Source: Trichocoleus sp. FACHB-46
GTDB lineage: Bacteria > Cyanobacteriota > Cyanobacteriia > FACHB-46
Reading direction: 5' to 3'
Assembly (NCBI RefSeq): GCF_014695385.1
Contig: NZ_JACJOD010000022.1
Span: forward strand, 62,001 to 126,000
DNA: 64,000 nt
Both the position numbers and the translations under genes were made by a program. Of this stretch, positions 1-7,949 are shown one piece after another (positions within the stretch are counted from its first letter, which is position 1; each line of letters starts with the position of its first letter). Below the pieces are notes generated by a model that saw only the letters and a program-made list of their open reading frames with translations, did no database searches and was not told the origin of the DNA.

Positions 1-101
1 GGCGTTAGATGAAGCTGACTGGCGGGGGTAAAGCAGTTATCAGGTTAGTCATTTATCATGAAGTAAGGTAAAGCGTATCTCAAAAAGTAGGGTTAAAACT
101 C

Positions 102-755
102 ATGGCGTTATTTGGATTTGGCAAAAAGCTGAGCTTGCCCACGCCAGCAGAAGCCTTACCAGGACGGGCAGAACCGATGTCAGTCCCGGAAAAGCACTAC
201 GTCAATGGCAACCCCTTGCAGCCACCTTACCCCGCTGGGCTAGAAGTGGCAATGTTTGGCATGGGCTGCTTCTGGGGCGCAGAGCGGAAGTTCTGGCAGC
301 TGCCGGGTGTGTTTACAACTGCCGTGGGCTATGCTGCTGGCGTGACCCCAAACCCCACTTATCAGGAAGTTTGCTCTGGTATGACTGGGCACAATGAAGT
401 AGTGCAAGTGGTGTTTGACCCCAAGCAAATCAGCTATGAGGCTCTGCTGAAGGTATTTTGGGAGAACCACAATCCGACCCAAGGCATGCGCCAAGGCAAT
501 GATTCTGGAACTCAATATCGCTCTGGAATTTATGTGTATTCGGAGCAGCAACATAAGTTGGCGGAAACTTCGCGGGATGCTTACCAACTAGGCTTAAGCA
601 AAGCAGGTTACGGAACCATCACAACGGAGATTATTGAGGCTCCAGAGTTCTACTACGCAGAAAGCTACCATCAACAATACTTAGCGAAAAACCCCAACGG
701 TTACTGCGGCTTGGGTGGGACTAATGTCTGCTTGCCAGACGTGATTCAAGCTTAG
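102..755 (+). CDS. msrA: Peptide-methionine (S)-S-oxide reductase MsrA
   Basis: Reduces methionine-S-sulfoxide in oxidised proteins and free Met-SO, using thioredoxin as the usual reductant, in the cytosol. The 217-residue product carries the MsrA signature GCFWG at residues 55-59 with catalytic Cys56, and two C-terminal cysteines (Cys202, Cys210) placed to act as resolving residues. The first 45 residues before the catalytic core form an extension common in cyanobacterial and plastid forms. The gene stands alone and is followed by a strong intrinsic terminator at 791-827. The ATG is preceded by only a weak AGGG ribosome-binding site. Family assignment is secure; which paralog role it has cannot be told. 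Confidence 0.96.
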   Translation: MALFGFGKKLSLPTPAEALPGRAEPMSVPEKHYVNGNPLQPPYPAGLEVAMFGMGCFWGAERKFWQLPGVFTTAVGYAAGVTPNPTYQEVCSGMTGHNEVVQVVFDPKQISYEALLKVFWENHNPTQGMRQGNDSGTQYRSGIYVYSEQQHKLAETSRDAYQLGLSKAGYGTITTEIIEAPEFYYAESYHQQYLAKNPNGYCGLGGTNVCLPDVIQA

Positions 756-790
756 GGCAAGACTCTAAAGTTTTACGCAGTTTTGCGATC

Positions 791-827
791 GCTGGCAGCA
801 CTAACCCTGCCAGCTTTGTTGTTTTTT
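791..827 (+). terminator. Intrinsic terminator of msrA
   Basis: A perfect 8-bp stem (GCTGGCAG at 791-798 with CTGCCAGC at 807-814), 8-nt loop, followed by a T-rich tract TTTGTTGTTTTTT. It lies 36 bases past the msrA stop. The left arm abuts a HIP1-like GCGATCGC. Confidence 0.85.
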
Positions 828-913
828 GCTGCCCTAATTTATTGGCGTATATCGGCGCGATCGCCCATTTTTTCAGGGAAGCTCTGGAGGCAGTTGCCCC
901 CAGAAGCTTAGTG

Positions 914-1537
914 CTATTCCCAACCCAGAGGCGGTTCAATTAAAGATTGATCAGATTTGCCAACTGTTACTCCTGGCTTATCCACAATTTTGACTGTGGT
1001 TGCTTGTGGCCCCTCTTCTCCGTCTTCCACAAAGAAACGCACACCTGTGCCAATTTCCAGGCGATCGAAATCATCGTGGAGGACGCTATTACGGTGGAAG
1101 TAGATATCTTGACCATCTAGAGTTTTGATAAAGCCGTATCCTTCTTCCCGAAAGATTTTGTTGACTAAGGCAGTCGTCTCATAGGGTTCTTGGTTTTGAG
1201 ACTTATCACTTTCGTGCTGACGTTTGGTGAGTTTGCTTAGCTGGCGACGTGCGGCGCTGAAAGCATCCCGAATCACAGTATCGAGTTCAACATATTGCGT
1301 TTCTTCTCCAGGGTTAGAGTCAGCCACTAATTCATGCCCAGGAGGTACAGTCATATCAATGCGGACTCGGTAAGGAGAACCGCTGCGAGGGCGATCGTGG
1401 ATTTTTTCTACAGCAATATGGCAACTGCTAATGTGGTCACAAACTTCTTCTAATTTGGCAACCTTTTCATGAATGAGAGCATCGATCGCGGCTGTTTTCT
1501 CAACATCACGATAGGTGACTTCTAAAGGAACTTTCAT
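914..1537 (-). CDS. HPF/RaiA-like ribosome-binding domain fused to a cold-shock domain
   Basis: The 207-residue protein has an N-terminal HPF/RaiA (sigma-54 modulation / S30EA) type fold, residues 1-105, and a C-terminal cold-shock domain, residues about 126-186, with RNP1-like GYGFIK (133-138) and RNP2-like DIYFHRN (144-150). HPF proteins bind the decoding region of the 30S subunit and hibernate ribosomes; cold-shock domains bind single-stranded RNA. The fusion suggests an RNA-binding modulator of translation under stress, which is inference. It lacks the dimerising C-terminal tail of long HPF, replaced by the cold-shock domain. ATG start with GGAGAG 6 bases upstream. A long hairpin sits in its leader (1574-1621). 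Confidence 0.88.
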   Translation of the reverse strand: MKVPLEVTYRDVEKTAAIDALIHEKVAKLEEVCDHISSCHIAVEKIHDRPRSGSPYRVRIDMTVPPGHELVADSNPGEETQYVELDTVIRDAFSAARRQLSKLTKRQHESDKSQNQEPYETTALVNKIFREEGYGFIKTLDGQDIYFHRNSVLHDDFDRLEIGTGVRFFVEDGEEGPQATTVKIVDKPGVTVGKSDQSLIEPPLGWE

Positions 1538-1573
1538 ATTGGTCTCTCCAATGATTAGGCACTTCAGGCTTGG

Positions 1574-1621
1574 AGTAGAAATTGAAGCCCTCCTGAATAG
1601 GGGAGGACTTCAATTTCTACT
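1574..1621 (-). promoter_or_regulatory. Long inverted repeat in the leader of the HPF/cold-shock gene
   Basis: Arms of 14 perfectly matched bases (AGTAGAAATTGAAG at 1574-1587 and its complement at 1608-1621) enclose a further 5-bp stem (1589-1593 with 1602-1606) after one mismatch, loop of 8. It is 36 to 84 bases upstream of the minus-strand start codon, so would be in the 5' untranslated RNA or promoter. No T-run follows on the minus strand in the way of a simple terminator. Function unknown. Confidence 0.7.
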
Positions 1622-1943
1622 AAAACCAGAAATACTCGGAAATGAAGCTATGACCTCAGACAACCCCGCACTACTTCCACAACGGTATGCGTGGAGCTAG
1701 CTAAATTATTTCGGTCAAAGCCGCTGAAGTCAGAGCTAAAGCTGGATTTGAAATACTGCTTTCGATCATGCTATGCGGCGATCGCTGCGGCGGATTCTAT
1801 CGCAATACAGAAATCAAAACTCAGTTGTGCCTCTAACGGCTTAGGCAGCTTGACTGAGGCGGTTATGGGGTCAAGTGCTAACCTGAGACTGACTAACCCC
1901 CAACGGGCGATCGCGTTCTGCCAGTACCCGCTTCAAATTCTAC
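1622..1943. other. Intergenic stretch without a supported gene
   Basis: Between the hairpin above and the DUF2949 gene. Two plus-strand open frames cross it (1515-1700 and 1691-2008) but neither has a ribosome-binding site, a recognisable domain or plausible composition. Two HIP1 octamers are present (near 1780 and 1910). I see no tRNA or riboswitch. Confidence 0.5.
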
Positions 1944-2144
1944 CTACAGCAAGGTCAGGCTGTGCTGCTCCAGCCAGTCAAAGATTTGATCTAATTGGGT
2001 TAAAGTGACTAAACCGTATTGCCAAAGCACCATTGGCAACAGGCTAGGAGATTCTGAGTGTTGCCAAGCTAGCATGACGGCAGCAGCAGGAATCGCCAAA
2101 TCCTCTTGCAAAAATCGCATGAATGATTGATTTCTAACTTCCAT
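1944..2144 (-). CDS. DUF2949 family small protein
   Basis: A 66-residue protein, almost entirely helical by composition, of a small family (DUF2949) restricted to cyanobacteria and of unknown function. The features seen are the helix-rich LAIPAAAVMLAW stretch and a C-terminal LVTLTQLDQIFDWLEQH helix. An upstream in-frame GTG at 2153 is possible, but the ATG at 2144 has AGGGTGAGG just before it, so I chose it. It lies 27 bases downstream of the next small gene on the same strand and may be co-transcribed with it. Confidence 0.75.
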   Translation of the reverse strand: MEVRNQSFMRFLQEDLAIPAAAVMLAWQHSESPSLLPMVLWQYGLVTLTQLDQIFDWLEQHSLTLL

Positions 2145-2171
2145 CGTCCTCACCCTGTAGTTGGTTTGCAG

Positions 2172-2423
2172 TTACATCTCTGCCGACAACTCGTTTACAA
2201 CCTGCACTCGACGTTGTTTCAAAGCATGAAGTAAACGGTCAATCGTGCATTGCTCCTCTGCGCTCATGTCGTTGCTTAGGAGGGCTGCCAGGATGCCATA
2301 GCGATCGGCTAAGGTGATCTTGCCAGAGCTGCTGACTTGAGCAAATAGTTCGGAGAGAGCAGAGGGCAAGAGGTTAACAGGAGGCATCGTGACGTTCAGG
2401 AACTCGCTACTGTTAATATCCAA
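2172..2423 (-). CDS. Conserved cyanobacterial small protein, function unknown
   Basis: About 83 residues, no domain I can name. The core resembles a recurrent cyanobacterial small-protein pattern: a hydrophobic helix, then KITLADRYGILAALL, then an acidic helix and a basic helix (LLHALKQRRVQVVNEL). The listed start is a TTG codon; an internal ATG at 2387 (MPPVNLLP) would give 71 residues and is equally possible since neither has a strong ribosome-binding site. It is upstream of and same-strand with the DUF2949 gene, so a two-gene unit is likely. Confidence 0.65.
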   Translation of the reverse strand: MDINSSEFLNVTMPPVNLLPSALSELFAQVSSSGKITLADRYGILAALLSNDMSAEEQCTIDRLLHALKQRRVQVVNELSAEM

Positions 2424-2565
2424 TTTTTCTCAGCCCATTCCAGTGATAGACCAAGCTCAGCCTTGTGATAGTTAGCCTGTGATCAGGTGACGAGCATCAC
2501 GCGATTGCTAACCTCTAACATTTCAGCTCTCTGGAGCTACGCTTAAGTCATAAGCTTGCTCTGAG

Positions 2566-3714
2566 CTATTCCCCCAAAAACCAGTATCTTAACCATGATG
2601 GAATGAACGAGCTACGGCTATACTGCCGCTCCATCAAAGAGTCAAAAACGGTTTGATTGAGATAGCAATAATTCGAAGAATAGGAAGACCAAAGATTACC
2701 ATCCTCAAACATCACAATTGCAGGCAGGTATCCTTGTGGCGCTGTTGGAAAATATTTGAGGTCAGTGTAATATAGCCGCCCATCCTCAAAGGACCAGCCG
2801 ACGCAATCGATAAAAGCAGCATAAGCACGTTCGTTCGTCCAAGAACCCTCTTTCGGAGGATAAATGTTCAAGATCTTTTTCCAAATACGCTGCTGCACAC
2901 TAAAACCAAAGCGTCCTTTACTATACTTAAGCCATAACTTATTGATTATCTTGAGATCTCCTGGGGGAATTTCTTCTACCGTAAGAGTAGGTATATAAGT
3001 CTGGTAAGGCATCAAGCTATAAATAAACCTTGCTGTTTCCTCATCAGCCTCTTTCCATTGTCCAGCTTCAAGTAGATCATGCAATCTTTTATACTTGCCT
3101 TCTACTACAAAGATCGAGTTATTGCCTGTGTTTGTAGGAACTTCATCGGCAAGTTGAACTAGCTTCTCAGCGATTTCTTCTACATCAGTAGTAGAGTAGC
3201 CTAACGACTTCTTCCATCTGAAAAGATTTTTTCGAAATTTAGGGTTCCTATAACCTTCAGTTTTCAATTCTTGAGTAACTCGCTCCTCAGCTTCTTCTTT
3301 AGAGTAGTCTTGTGTTCGAAGCCGATTCAAAATCTCCTGAATTTGAGTAGTGAAATCAGATAAATCCTGACCTACATATATTTGATTTCCTTGTATATTG
3401 ATGTAATCGCCGCCGATGAACTCATTGTAGTTTCCTTCACCTACATTAATAGTTCTATACTGCTCTTTATCACTTTTTTGAGAGAAATGATTTTGGAGAC
3501 TTTTAGGATCAAGTTTTGAGCTTAAAAAACACAAAAAGCATCCTAGTCCAGACAACAAAATTCCTAGCAAGAATCCGGTTGACGTTGTTTGGCAAGCAAT
3601 TAAAAAGCCAATTGCAATGAGAAACAAACCAGCAAGATAGTATCTCCAGTGAATTGGAATTCTGGAGGCTAGTGCAATCACTTGCTTTACTATAGCGGTC
3701 TTTCTCTCCTTCAT
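2566..3714 (-). CDS. Membrane-anchored GUN4-domain protein with a GNYNE module
   Basis: The 382-residue protein has two predicted membrane helices (about 27-45 and 47-65), a linker module beginning GEGNYNE (92-98) and continuing to about residue 150, and a GUN4-type domain from about 208 to 330 with its hallmark LEAGQWKEADEETARFI, W..YS.GRFGFS and VGW segments. Free GUN4 binds porphyrins and activates Mg-chelatase; in cyanobacteria the domain also occurs fused to signalling or kinase modules where its role is unclear. Residues 88-150 are clearly related to the small protein encoded just upstream (3749-4099), so the two products probably interact. AT-rich and without HIP1 sites, unlike most neighbours. 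No clear ribosome-binding site. Confidence 0.82.
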   Translation of the reverse strand: MKERKTAIVKQVIALASRIPIHWRYYLAGLFLIAIGFLIACQTTSTGFLLGILLSGLGCFLCFLSSKLDPKSLQNHFSQKSDKEQYRTINVGEGNYNEFIGGDYINIQGNQIYVGQDLSDFTTQIQEILNRLRTQDYSKEEAEERVTQELKTEGYRNPKFRKNLFRWKKSLGYSTTDVEEIAEKLVQLADEVPTNTGNNSIFVVEGKYKRLHDLLEAGQWKEADEETARFIYSLMPYQTYIPTLTVEEIPPGDLKIINKLWLKYSKGRFGFSVQQRIWKKILNIYPPKEGSWTNERAYAAFIDCVGWSFEDGRLYYTDLKYFPTAPQGYLPAIVMFEDGNLWSSYSSNYCYLNQTVFDSLMERQYSRSSFIPSWLRYWFLGE

Positions 3715-3748
3715 TGATGCTAATTGCTTGCTTAGGACAGAGAAGAGT

Positions 3749-4099
3749 TTATAGATTTAGTAATTTTAAGGCGATCTTAACTACTTCAACAGCAGCTTGA
3801 CCTATAAGACCATTTGCAACGCCATTTTGTATGTACTTTCCTAAGGTAGCCAATTGTTGCTTGAAGGCAGGTTGACTTTTGGCTTGATTTGCTAGCTCAG
3901 TAGCAACCACCTTTTGAGCCGCTTCTAAACTATATTGTTTTTCGTTTTGGAGTTGGATCAAGCGTTGCTGAATTTGAGTGTCAACCTGAGAGAAGTCCTG
4001 ATTCGTACTTATGTAATTACCTTGAATGTTTATTGAGTCTCCCTGGACAGATTCGTTATAGTTTCCGCTACCCATATTGATGATGCGATCGCCACTCAT
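3749..4099 (-). CDS. Small GNYNE-module protein, partner of the GUN4 gene
   Basis: A 116-residue protein of unknown function. Residues 10-70 share a module with the neighbouring GUN4 protein: G-x-GNYNE, a GD-x-INIQGN strand pair, QD-x-S, a TQIQ helix and a YS-x-E-A-x(3)-V-x(2)-EL helix. The rest is a helix ending in a hydrophobic stretch GLIGQAAVEVVKIALKLL that could be a membrane-associating or oligomerising helix. It precedes the GUN4 gene by 34 bases on the same strand, so the two are probably one transcript. I do not recognise a named family; module-sharing between adjacent genes suggests homotypic assembly, which is inference. Confidence 0.72.
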   Translation of the reverse strand: MSGDRIINMGSGNYNESVQGDSINIQGNYISTNQDFSQVDTQIQQRLIQLQNEKQYSLEAAQKVVATELANQAKSQPAFKQQLATLGKYIQNGVANGLIGQAAVEVVKIALKLLNL

Positions 4100-4270
4100 A
4101 CAAAAATCCGTTTAGTGTTTTTAGGATCTTAAATCCCTTTCGCTTGAATGTGGATAGTGGCGTTTACTACAACACTAAAAGTTTAAAGATAAGCTTCTCA
4201 TTGCCCCAAGCGATCGCGCTTAATAGCCGTCTCTATGTAGAAAGTTAGGTAACCGTCACTGCCTCTACGA

Positions 4271-5452
4271 TCAGGTAGAGCGAGCTAACAGGAATCCTCC
4301 TACCCCAAAGCCAAAGATGTTTGGTAGCCAAGCTGCCATGACAGGGGAAAAAACTCCTGCTTGTCCTAGAGCTGCCGTGAGAAACGCCAATGTGTAGTAG
4401 ACAAAGATAATCAAAACGCTGAGGCCAAACCCTGTAGCTCGGTTGGTGCGGCCTGGTTTAGCGCCCAACACCGCACCAATCAGACCAAAGACCACGCAAA
4501 CAAAAGGAAAGGCATATTTGCGCTGAATCTGTACCCTCAGCTTTCGTAGAGTTTGCTCATCCGCACTTTGATTGAGCAAAGAGAGATATCGCTGCGCCTC
4601 CGCAATGTTCATCTCGTTACTATCTTTATTCCACATTGCCAGATCAAGTGGGGTACGGGCGATCGCGAAAGGTTGCTGCTGAAACTCTTGAATGCCACTA
4701 TAGGAACCATCAGGAGCAACAGCATAGATAGTGCCCTCAAAAAAATTCCAAGCGCTTTGGGTAGGATTCCAGAGAGCAGATTTGGCTGACACGATCTGTT
4801 GCAAGTTCTTTTGATTAAACGTCAGCACCGTCAGGTTGATCATGCGCTGACCATCAAATTGTTTGGCGTAAAACAACTGCGATAGAGCCTGTTCTGTTTT
4901 GCCATCTGGTCGCTGGATATCACTAAATTCTCGGTAGAAAATATCGCGTTCTTGAAAGGAAGGGCGATCTTTCCTCAGGGTTTGATTCAGTAAGACAGAA
5001 GCTTGATAAGTGGTCTGAGGAGCGATCGCTTCATTCAAGGCAAACGTACAGCCTGTCACCACTAAGCTCAAAATCAGCGCTGGAACTACTAACCGTCGCA
5101 CACTGATCCCACAACCCCGCAACGCAATCAATTCGCTATCGGTGGCGAGCCGACCGTAAGCAATCAATGCTGCCAGCAAGGTGGACATGGGCAAGGCATA
5201 AACAACGAACTCTGGCAGGCGCAGAAAAAAGACCTGAATCGCCAAATTCAGGGGTAGATCATCGCCTGTCACCTTGCGGACTAAATCAAACAAAGTGCCA
5301 ATCGAAACCGCGATCGCCGAAAATGCCCCCACGCCAAATAGAAACGGCATGATTAGTTGACTGGTGATGTAGCGATCCATCAAGGACAAGCCACCTGTCA
5401 ACCAAGTTAAAGGCCAGAAGAGAAAGCGGAAAGATTTTGTGATGCTAGTCAT
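4271..5452 (-). CDS. lptF: LptF/LptG family LPS export permease
   Basis: An inner-membrane permease of the YjgP/YjgQ (LptF/LptG) family that, with LptB, extracts lipopolysaccharide for transport to the outer membrane. Seen: an N-terminal membrane block after MDRYITSQL, the family DSELIALRGCGISVRR coupling-helix segment, a central periplasmic beta-jellyroll-like region, and three C-terminal membrane helices. The open frame continues upstream to a TTG two bases after the lptB stop; the ATG at 5452 (MTSITKS) is the more plausible start and gives 393 residues. Many cyanobacteria have a single LptF/G-type gene. Transcribed after lptA and lptB on the same strand. Confidence 0.9.
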   Translation of the reverse strand: MTSITKSFRFLFWPLTWLTGGLSLMDRYITSQLIMPFLFGVGAFSAIAVSIGTLFDLVRKVTGDDLPLNLAIQVFFLRLPEFVVYALPMSTLLAALIAYGRLATDSELIALRGCGISVRRLVVPALILSLVVTGCTFALNEAIAPQTTYQASVLLNQTLRKDRPSFQERDIFYREFSDIQRPDGKTEQALSQLFYAKQFDGQRMINLTVLTFNQKNLQQIVSAKSALWNPTQSAWNFFEGTIYAVAPDGSYSGIQEFQQQPFAIARTPLDLAMWNKDSNEMNIAEAQRYLSLLNQSADEQTLRKLRVQIQRKYAFPFVCVVFGLIGAVLGAKPGRTNRATGFGLSVLIIFVYYTLAFLTAALGQAGVFSPVMAAWLPNIFGFGVGGFLLARST

Positions 5453-5493
5453 AGAAGCCGAAGCCTGGCAAACAGTCGAACCGAGCTGCAACG

Positions 5494-6222
5494 CTAACGT
5501 TGGAAGTTGTCTCCTAGGTAGTACTGTCGCACCAAGGGATTATTGTAGAGTTCTTCGGCGTTACCAGAAGCTAAAATTTGCCCGTCCCGCATAATATACG
5601 CGCGATCGGTAATCGCTAGAGTTTCTCGCACGTTGTGGTCTGTAATCAAGATCCCCATTTGGCGATCGCGCAACCGACTGACAATTTCTTGAATTTCCGC
5701 CACTGCGATCGGGTCTACGCCTGCAAAGGGTTCATCCAGCAACAAAAATTTCGGGCCTTCTCTTCCTGCTGCCAAGGCTCTGGCAATTTCGGTTCGCCGC
5801 CGTTCGCCACCCGAAACCCTAATTCCCAAGGTGGAAGCAACTTTTTCCAAGCGAAATTCTTGTAGCAAATGGTTCAGGCGCGATCGCCACTCTCGCCGAG
5901 GAATCTTGGTCTGCTCCAGCACTAGCAAGATATTGTCCCGAACGCTCAAATGCCGAAAAATACTAGGTTCCTGCGCCAGGTAACCGATGCCCAACCGAGC
6001 GCGGGAGTGCATTGGCAAAGTGGTGATATCGCGGTTATCCAGCCAAACGCGGCCTTGATTAGGCTTTTCCAATCCAGTCGCGATGTAAAACGTGGTGGTC
6101 TTCCCGGCACCATTCGGGCCGAGCAAACCGACGATTTCCCCTTGGGAAACCGATAGGCTGACCCGATTGACGATTGTGCGTTTGCCGTAGGACTTGTGAA
6201 TATTCTCCAGAACAATCTTCAA
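5494..6222 (-). CDS. lptB: LPS export ABC transporter ATP-binding protein LptB
   Basis: Cytosolic ATPase that powers the LptB2FG exporter. The 242-residue protein shows a Walker A motif GPNGAGKT (35-42), Q-loop at 84, ABC signature VSGGE (136-140), Walker B FLLLDE (159-164) with D-loop GVDP, and the H-loop in ITDHNVRE. The region around LAQEPSIFRHLSV is typical of LptB. Length matches the family. It sits between lptA (upstream) and lptF (downstream), an order that supports the assignment over a generic ABC ATPase. A gap of about 110 bases separates it from lptA. Confidence 0.95.
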   Translation of the reverse strand: MKIVLENIHKSYGKRTIVNRVSLSVSQGEIVGLLGPNGAGKTTTFYIATGLEKPNQGRVWLDNRDITTLPMHSRARLGIGYLAQEPSIFRHLSVRDNILLVLEQTKIPRREWRSRLNHLLQEFRLEKVASTLGIRVSGGERRRTEIARALAAGREGPKFLLLDEPFAGVDPIAVAEIQEIVSRLRDRQMGILITDHNVRETLAITDRAYIMRDGQILASGNAEELYNNPLVRQYYLGDNFQR

Positions 6223-6333
6223 CGATTTACTCCCAGCCTAGCTGCATCGCAGACCAATCGGCCTTGATGGTATCAAAGATGAGTGGCCTGAGGCTACTTC
6301 CACTGAGTAAACCCCTAAGATCCAGGTGTCGCA

Positions 6334-6807
6334 TTAAAAAGGTGGGTTCGCTAAAGCGGGTGGAGTTGCTGGGGTTGATGCTGGGTCAGCCACAATATAA
6401 ATCGATTCCACTTGTTTGCTGGTTTGGGGTAAGGCAACAAAGCGACCTTCGTCAATCAGATACGTAATATTTTCGCCCCGTAAGCTATTGCCTTGCTGCA
6501 AAACGTACACGTTGCCACTCAGGACAATCCGGCGTTCGCGGCTAAAGTATTGAGCCTGAGCCGAAGTTGCCTGAATTTGGCGGGCTGGGTAAGTAATTTG
6601 CACATTGCCACGGGCCGTAACTACACCCGTTTTGGCATTGGCCTCTTGCACATCAGAGCGCAGGGTTAAGGCGCGGCCTGGAGCAGTTTGGGCTTCAGCG
6701 CTTTTGAGCGTAGCGGGTAGAGCGATCGCGGCTAGGGTCGCAGGAACTAGCAAGGCCGCAGCGAGGCGACGGCTAGTAGAACGGGACAGTTGGGAGAAAG
6801 GCAGCAT
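6334..6807 (-). CDS. lptA: LptA/OstA-like periplasmic LPS transport protein
   Basis: A periplasmic protein of the OstA/LptA beta-jellyroll family expected to carry LPS between the inner-membrane LptBFG complex and the outer-membrane LptD. A signal peptide (basic SRSTSRR followed by a long Ala/Leu stretch ending near LKSAEA) precedes a domain with the repeating pattern G-x-V-T-A-x-GNVQITY and LSGNVYVLQQGN. The ATG at 6807 (MLPFSQL) is chosen over an upstream in-frame TTG at 6831 because it gives a compact signal peptide. First gene of the lptA-lptB-lptF run. Confidence 0.88.
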   Translation of the reverse strand: MLPFSQLSRSTSRRLAAALLVPATLAAIALPATLKSAEAQTAPGRALTLRSDVQEANAKTGVVTARGNVQITYPARQIQATSAQAQYFSRERRIVLSGNVYVLQQGNSLRGENITYLIDEGRFVALPQTSKQVESIYIVADPASTPATPPALANPPF

Positions 6808-7007
6808 AGGTCGTACAAGTTCAGAGGGCAAAACAGTAACCGGGTCAGACCTCAGGCTGGAAGAGAGGCAAAATCTCTGTAGGTAGTTTACCGAATCCTG
6901 GTGCCTAGTTCAGGAGAAAGTGCGAGCAACTGAGGTAGAAACTTTGACGATGCTTGTCCCCTGGAAGTTTCGCAGCCGCTAACCTCTGTCATTTATACCT
7001 GCGAGTA

Positions 7008-7448
7008 TCAAGATGGGGCAACTAAAACAATTTGGGGCCAACAAGGTGCGGGTTGGGTTTCAGAGAGAGCGATCGCTTCCTCTCCCACCTGATTCGCTTG
7101 CAACTGCTGTCTCAAACTTTCCACGTTTTCAGGGCCTAGGGCTTGAAGTTGCTGCAACAAGGTGGCACTTTGCTCCAGTAAATGCGTTACCTCAATGCCG
7201 CCGTAAGTCGGTTGGTAGTCTCGTAAACGATTCATGCCCTCACCTAGCAGGATCGCTGCGCCGCGCCAATTGAGGTTTGACAAATGATAGCAAGCCACCG
7301 CAATCTGCAAGATGCCCTGGTAGAACCGCCGCAGTGGATCAACTTCCTCTAGCCACAGCGCTTCTAGAGTGTCATGACAGGCATAAAACTCGCCTTGATT
7401 AAACTGCTCCACCGCCTGCCAAAACTCTGGTGGCATGGTTTCACTCAT
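7008..7448 (-). CDS. DUF309 domain protein
   Basis: A 146-residue protein of the DUF309 family, common in cyanobacteria, plastid-bearing eukaryotes and Bacilli, with no established function. The family signature is present: FNQGEFYACHDTLEALW with His25 and Glu29, and the second helix FYQGILQIAVACYHL. These conserved polar residues line an all-helical bundle in the family and hint at a ligand or metal site, but this is not proven. It is 28 bases downstream of ftrC on the same strand. Confidence 0.88.
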   Translation of the reverse strand: MSETMPPEFWQAVEQFNQGEFYACHDTLEALWLEEVDPLRRFYQGILQIAVACYHLSNLNWRGAAILLGEGMNRLRDYQPTYGGIEVTHLLEQSATLLQQLQALGPENVESLRQQLQANQVGEEAIALSETQPAPCWPQIVLVAPS

Positions 7449-7476
7449 AAAGCCTTCCTGACGCAGCTTCCTCAGC

Positions 7477-7845
7477 TTAAGCCGAGAGGCTGCTTCTAAC
7501 CACAGCTAGCTCAGCCATCGAAATTTCCTGCTGTTGACCCGCAAAGTCATTCTCGCGCTGTAGAAATAGCATGCAATGGCATTCTTGGCGCTCCCGCATG
7601 GGTACGCAAGGGCAATTCCAAAACGTCGCATTCACCTCTGCCTCTTTGTCTTCGTAGTGCCGACAGGGGCAGAGGGGACAACCCAATTGATCTTTATGCT
7701 TGGCTAAACCCTCAATCACTACAGCCGTCACGGACAAATCAACGCAAAAGTAGGTGTTGGTGCGCTTGGCATAGGTTTCGGCAAAGTTCCGCATCGCTTC
7801 CAAGTTTTTTTCACTCGCGAGGGTGCCGTTTTCAGATGAGTTCAT
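7477..7845 (-). CDS. ftrC: Ferredoxin-thioredoxin reductase catalytic (beta) subunit
   Basis: Catalytic subunit of the [4Fe-4S] ferredoxin:thioredoxin reductase that passes photosynthetic electrons from ferredoxin to thioredoxin, allowing light control of enzymes. Numbered from the ATG at 7845 (122 residues), the diagnostic pattern CPC-x16-CPC-x8-CHC is complete (59-61, 78-80, 89-91), supplying the cluster ligands and the active-site disulfide. An in-frame TTG lies at 7866, but 7845 matches the usual length and has AAGAG upstream. The variable subunit gene ftrV is not in this window, as is usual. Confidence 0.96.
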   Translation of the reverse strand: MNSSENGTLASEKNLEAMRNFAETYAKRTNTYFCVDLSVTAVVIEGLAKHKDQLGCPLCPCRHYEDKEAEVNATFWNCPCVPMRERQECHCMLFLQRENDFAGQQQEISMAELAVVRSSLSA

Positions 7846-7949
7846 AGGGCAAGCTCTTTCATACAAGCGTATTCCCGCATTGTATCGCAGCCCTTCTCTG
7901 GGCTAAAGGAAACCAAAACCTAGATAACTCGACTGATAACTCATAACTC

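Noticed and set aside
1515..1700. Plus-strand open frame of 61 codons
   Set aside because: It reads through the hairpin in the HPF leader and has no ribosome-binding site or coherent composition.
1691..2008. Plus-strand open frame of 105 codons
   Set aside because: It overlaps the 3' part of the DUF2949 gene on the other strand, and its translation has no recognisable segments.
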